Shown here one piece after another: positions 42,774 to 45,241 of a DNA stretch of 45,241 nt. How positions within the stretch are numbered: position 1 is the stretch's first letter; the number at the start of each line of letters is the position of its first letter. Both the position numbers and the translations under genes were made by a program. Source of the stretch: Inhella proteolytica (lineage in GTDB: Bacteria > Pseudomonadota > Gammaproteobacteria > Burkholderiales > Burkholderiaceae_C); NCBI RefSeq assembly GCF_016093275.1, contig NZ_JAEDAK010000024.1, forward strand, positions 1 to 45,241. The letters are read 5' to 3'. The notes beneath the pieces were generated by a model that was not told the DNA's origin, searched no databases, and saw nothing but the letters and a program-made list of their open reading frames with translations.

Positions 42774-43523
42774 ATGGAATTTCTGCTCGACCCCAACCTC
42801 TGGATCGCCTTCGCGATGCTGACGGCGCTGGAAATCGTTCTCGGCGTCGACAACATCATCTTCATCTCCATCCTCGTCGGCCGCCTGCCGCCCGAGCAGC
42901 GCGACCAGGCGCGGCGCCTGGGCCTGGGCTTCGCCATGCTCTCGCGCCTGGCCCTGCTGTTCTCGCTCAGCTGGGTCATGGGCCTGACCGCGGACCTGTT
43001 CCAGGCCTTCGGCCAGGGCATCAGCGGACGCGATCTGGTGCTGCTGCTGGGCGGTCTGTTCCTGCTCTGGAAGGCTTCGCACGAGATCTTCGTGGAGGTG
43101 GAGGCGCGCGAGCAGCATGGCCCGCCGCCAGCCGACCCGGATGCCGTGAAGGCCGCCGGGCGCAAGCTGTTCCTGAGCGTGATCGCGCAGATCGCCATCA
43201 TCGACATCGTGTTCTCGCTCGACTCGGTGATCACCGCGGTCGGCATGGTCGACCGCATCGGCGTGATGGTGGCGGCGGTGGTGGCTTCGGTGGCCGTGAT
43301 GCTGGTGGCGGCCAAGCCGATCGGCGAGTTCGTCGACCGGCACCCCTCCGTCAAGGTGCTGGCCCTGGCCTTCCTGGTCATGGTCGGCACGGCGCTCACC
43401 TCCGAGGCCTTCGACGCCGCCATTCCCAAGGGCTACATCTACTCGGCCATGGCGTTTTCGCTGGCGGTCGAGGCTCTCAACATCCGGGCCCGGGGCAAGC
43501 GCCGGGCTCTTGCGGGCGAGTAA
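42774..43523 (+). CDS. TerC-family integral membrane protein
   Basis: The 249-aa protein has seven or so hydrophobic helices. The family motifs are LEIVLGVDNIIFISI near the N-terminus and IDIVFSLDSVITAVGM in the middle, each carrying conserved Asp in the membrane, then KPIGEFVDRHPSVKVLALAFL. TerC proteins include manganese exporters and metallation helpers for secreted proteins (MeeF/MeeY in Bacillus). An Mn-related role is inferred; no manganese riboswitch was found upstream. No Shine-Dalgarno is evident at 42774. It is followed by the Bax-inhibitor-1 gene (36-bp gap). Confidence 0.92.
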   Translation: MEFLLDPNLWIAFAMLTALEIVLGVDNIIFISILVGRLPPEQRDQARRLGLGFAMLSRLALLFSLSWVMGLTADLFQAFGQGISGRDLVLLLGGLFLLWKASHEIFVEVEAREQHGPPPADPDAVKAAGRKLFLSVIAQIAIIDIVFSLDSVITAVGMVDRIGVMVAAVVASVAVMLVAAKPIGEFVDRHPSVKVLALAFLVMVGTALTSEAFDAAIPKGYIYSAMAFSLAVEALNIRARGKRRALAGE

Positions 43524-43559
43524 ATCGCCCCCACATTGCCTTTCCAAAGGAGTACTGCC

Positions 43560-44246
43560 ATGAACCAGACTTTTATGAACGCCTACGGCGGCACCGTCCT
43601 GTCCACCCAGGAACGCAACCGCGTGCTGCGCAACACCTATGCGCTGCTGGCGCTGTCGATGATCCCCACCGTGGCCGGCGCCTGGCTGGGCGTGGCCACC
43701 GGCGCGCTCAAGGGGATGAGCATGGGCATGTTCATGCTGATCTTCCTGGGGGGCGCCTTCGGCTTCATGTTCGCCATCGAGCGCAGCAAGAACTCGGCTG
43801 CCGGCGTGCCCATCCTGCTGGCCTTCACCTTCTTCATGGGGTTCATGCTGTCGCGCCTGCTGGGCATGGTGCTCGGCCTAGCCGGCGGCGCCGGGCTCAT
43901 CATGACGGCCTTCGCTGGCACCAGCCTGATCTTCTTCGGTATGGCCACGCTGTCCAGCATCATCAAGCGCGACCTCAGCGCCATGGGCAAGTGGCTGTTC
44001 GTCGGCGCCATCATGTTGCTGGTGGCCGGCTTCGCCAACATCTTCCTGCAGTCCAGCGCGCTGATGATCGCCCTGTCGGTGGCCGCCATCGGCATCTTCT
44101 CGGCCTTCATCCTGCATGACCTCAAGCGCGTGCAGGACGGCCTGGAGACCAACTACATCAGCGCCACCCTGGGCGTCTACCTGAGCATCTACAACGTGTT
44201 CAGCAACCTGCTCGCCCTGCTGGGTCTGACCAGCAGCAACGAGTAA
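43560..44246 (+). CDS. Bax inhibitor-1 (BI-1/YccA-YbhL type) membrane protein
   Basis: The 228-aa protein has seven membrane helices after a 35-residue cytoplasmic start (NQTFMNAYGGTVLSTQERNRVLRNTY). The family signature is the C-terminal DLKRVQDGLETNYISATLGVYLSIYNVF. YccA modulates FtsH protease and YbhL-type proteins may leak calcium; which this resembles is not clear. ATG 43560 has a strong AAAGGAG at 43546-43552. It follows terC by 36 bp in the same direction and may be co-transcribed. It converges with the TonB-like gene across a strong hairpin. Confidence 0.93.
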   Translation: MNQTFMNAYGGTVLSTQERNRVLRNTYALLALSMIPTVAGAWLGVATGALKGMSMGMFMLIFLGGAFGFMFAIERSKNSAAGVPILLAFTFFMGFMLSRLLGMVLGLAGGAGLIMTAFAGTSLIFFGMATLSSIIKRDLSAMGKWLFVGAIMLLVAGFANIFLQSSALMIALSVAAIGIFSAFILHDLKRVQDGLETNYISATLGVYLSIYNVFSNLLALLGLTSSNE

Positions 44247-44254
44247 ACGCGCTG

Positions 44255-44285
44255 GCCGTCCGCCTGCTCAGTGCAGGCGGACGGC
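44255..44285. terminator. 13-bp hairpin between convergent BI-1 and TonB-like genes
   Basis: A perfect inverted repeat, GCCGTCCGCCTGC (44255-44267) and GCAGGCGGACGGC (44273-44285), has a 5-nt loop TCAGT. The stop codon of the minus-strand gene (44268-44270) is in the loop. Bidirectional placement suggests a terminator for both genes, although no T-tract follows on either strand. Confidence 0.6.
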
Positions 44286-45241
44286 GCTGTCGAACTGCCA
44301 GCTGCGGCGGATCTCGACCACGTCGAACTCCTGCGCCAGCAGCGGCGAAAAGGCCGGGTACGGCGCCTGGGCCTGCACGATGCGGCGGATCTCCTCGTCG
44401 AGCGCGGGCAGGCCGCTGGAGGTGATGAAGTTCACCGCCTCCACCGTGCCATCGCGGCGGATCGCCACCGTCACCAGCGCCTGGCCATGCGGCTGCTGCA
44501 GCAGCGGGCGCAGGCGCTCCAATGAGGTGTTGAGCTGGATGCGGCGCGCCCAGGCCTCGGCGTAGGCCACCAGCTCGGCATTCGGGTCGCTGCGGCCGAA
44601 CAGCCGCCCGCGGCGCAGGCTGCTCCACGAGGAGGGTCGCGTGTCGGCCGCGCGTGCGGCATCGCGCCGCGCCGCTTCCTCGTCCAGTTGCCGCCCCATC
44701 GCCCGGCGCGCCGCCTCGCGGCGCTCTTCCTCGTCCAGCACGGCCTGCCGGCGCGCGGCCTCGACGCGGGCGGCCTCCAGGCGAGCGGCGTCCTGACGTG
44801 CCGCTTCGAGACGCGCCGCTTCGGCCCGGGCCGCCTCGGCGCGAGCGGCCTCCTGACGCTGGGCCTCCGCCCGGGCCGCAGCCTGGCGCTCGGCCTCCAG
44901 ACGAGCCGCCTCCACGCGTGCGGCTTCTGCCCGCGCTGCCTCCACCCGCGCCGCTTCCAGGCGAGCGGCCTCGGCCTTGGCCGCCTCGGCGCGCGCCGCT
45001 TCCAGGCGGGCCGCTTCGCGACGCTGGGCTTCTGCCTGCGCTGCGGCCTGGCGCTCGGCCTCCAGGCGGGCTGCCTCGGCCCGTGCCGCTTCCACACGCG
45101 CCGCTTCGAGTCGGGCAGCCTCCTGGCGCAGCGCATCCTGCCGCGCCGCCTCGGCCGCCGCCACGCGCTGCGCCTCGCGCCGCTCGGCTTCGCGGCGCAG
45201 CGCCTGCGCCCGCTCGGCCTCCTGGCGGGCCGCGGCCTGCG
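44268..45241 (-). CDS. TonB/TolA-like protein with long pentapeptide helix (5' partial)
   Basis: The visible ~324 residues end in a TonB-type C-terminal domain (LVTVAIRRDGTVEAVNFITSSG, LDEEIRRIVQAQAPYPAF, then IRRSWQFD). These domains link inner-membrane energy or envelope integrity to outer-membrane partners. Before it is a DPNAELVAYAEAWARRIQ segment and, over at least ~165 residues, repeated xEAAR pentads (LEAAR, VEAAR, AEAAR) forming an Ala/Glu/Arg single helix, as in TolA. A DEEERREAARRAM segment joins the two parts. The frame runs off the right edge, so a membrane anchor and true start are not seen; the GTG at 45164 is inside the helix and is not the real start. Confidence 0.85.
   Translation of the reverse strand, partial: QAAARQEAERAQALRREAERREAQRVAAAEAARQDALRQEAARLEAARVEAARAEAARLEAERQAAAQAEAQRREAARLEAARAEAAKAEAARLEAARVEAARAEAARVEAARLEAERQAAARAEAQRQEAARAEAARAEAARLEAARQDAARLEAARVEAARRQAVLDEEERREAARRAMGRQLDEEAARRDAARAADTRPSSWSSLRRGRLFGRSDPNAELVAYAEAWARRIQLNTSLERLRPLLQQPHGQALVTVAIRRDGTVEAVNFITSSGLPALDEEIRRIVQAQAPYPAFSPLLAQEFDVVEIRRSWQFDSAVRLH
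44746..45241 (-). repeat. Pentapeptide xEAAR DNA repeat with a 165-bp super-repeat
   Basis: Fifteen-bp units coding for xEAAR are arranged so that one block (LEAER QAAAx AEAQR xEAAR) appears twice. The copies of GCCTGGCGCTCGGCCTCC at 44881 and 45046 on the given strand are exactly 165 bp (11 pentads) apart. The array continues past the window edge. Slippage or recombination could change its length between strains. Confidence 0.75.

Overview
The window looks like the replication-origin-proximal part of a high-GC betaproteobacterial chromosome, most likely order Burkholderiales. The reasons are the dnaA-dnaN-gyrB order with a type I restriction-modification locus directly after gyrB, very high third-position GC, a solitary infA beside a cold-shock gene, and several families I associate with that order (DUF2242 lipoprotein, MipA, fused AmmeMemoRadiSam proteins). 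The genus cannot be fixed from the sequence alone. Both ends cut genes: dnaA lacks its 5' end and a TonB-like gene at the right edge (minus strand) lacks its 5' end. No rRNA, tRNA, insertion sequence or prophage gene was seen, and no stretch over 300 bases lacks a gene.

Layout. (1) 2-4947: replication and topology core, dnaA, dnaN, gyrB. (2) 4948-14089: a defence block. About 180 bp with four ATCACA-containing repeats at a ~55 bp period leads into an AlbA_2/ATPase regulator, then tightly coupled hsdM-hsdS-hsdR and a YgjP-type metallopeptidase. A possible proline-rich leader peptide precedes hsdM. (3) 14118-18635: LysR regulator divergent from a DJ-1/PfpI protein, a MESH1-like ppGpp hydrolase, a secreted lipocalin, and an HTH-HipA kinase with no separate HipB. 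(4) 18815-25745: SUV3-type RNA helicase, class V aminotransferase, class III CoA transferase, YcbB-type L,D-transpeptidase and a small beta-helix-like protein. (5) 25758-33856: AmmeMemoRadiSam pair (radical SAM enzyme plus a Memo-AMMECR1 fusion), divergent from a PAS hybrid histidine kinase whose 3' end overlaps a MASE3-PAS-GGDEF-EAL protein. The GGDEF site of that protein is degenerate and its EAL site looks intact.

(6) 33929-38193: DUF2242 lipoprotein, cold-shock gene with a long leader, infA, two secreted proteins, and an ArsR-SRPBCC-DUF4287/DUF5655 operon with overlapping inverted repeats at the start codon. (7) 38194-42266, minus strand: MgtC, MipA and a PhnC-PhnE-PhnE-type importer without its binding protein. 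(8) 42354-45241: small secreted protein, TerC, Bax-inhibitor-1 protein and the TonB-like protein with a pentapeptide helix.

Functional themes. The hsd genes form a translationally coupled operon, probably under control of the AlbA_2 protein. Stress and second-messenger functions recur (ppGpp hydrolase, HipA-like kinase, c-di-GMP phosphodiesterase, cold-shock protein, extra IF-1). Several genes lack a Shine-Dalgarno sequence and instead have a TANANT-like hexamer 6-8 nt before the start, which suggests leaderless mRNAs. The parts I would examine first are the ~55 bp repeats before the restriction locus, the leader ORF before hsdM, the ArsR operator, and the AmmeMemoRadiSam/kinase neighbourhood.
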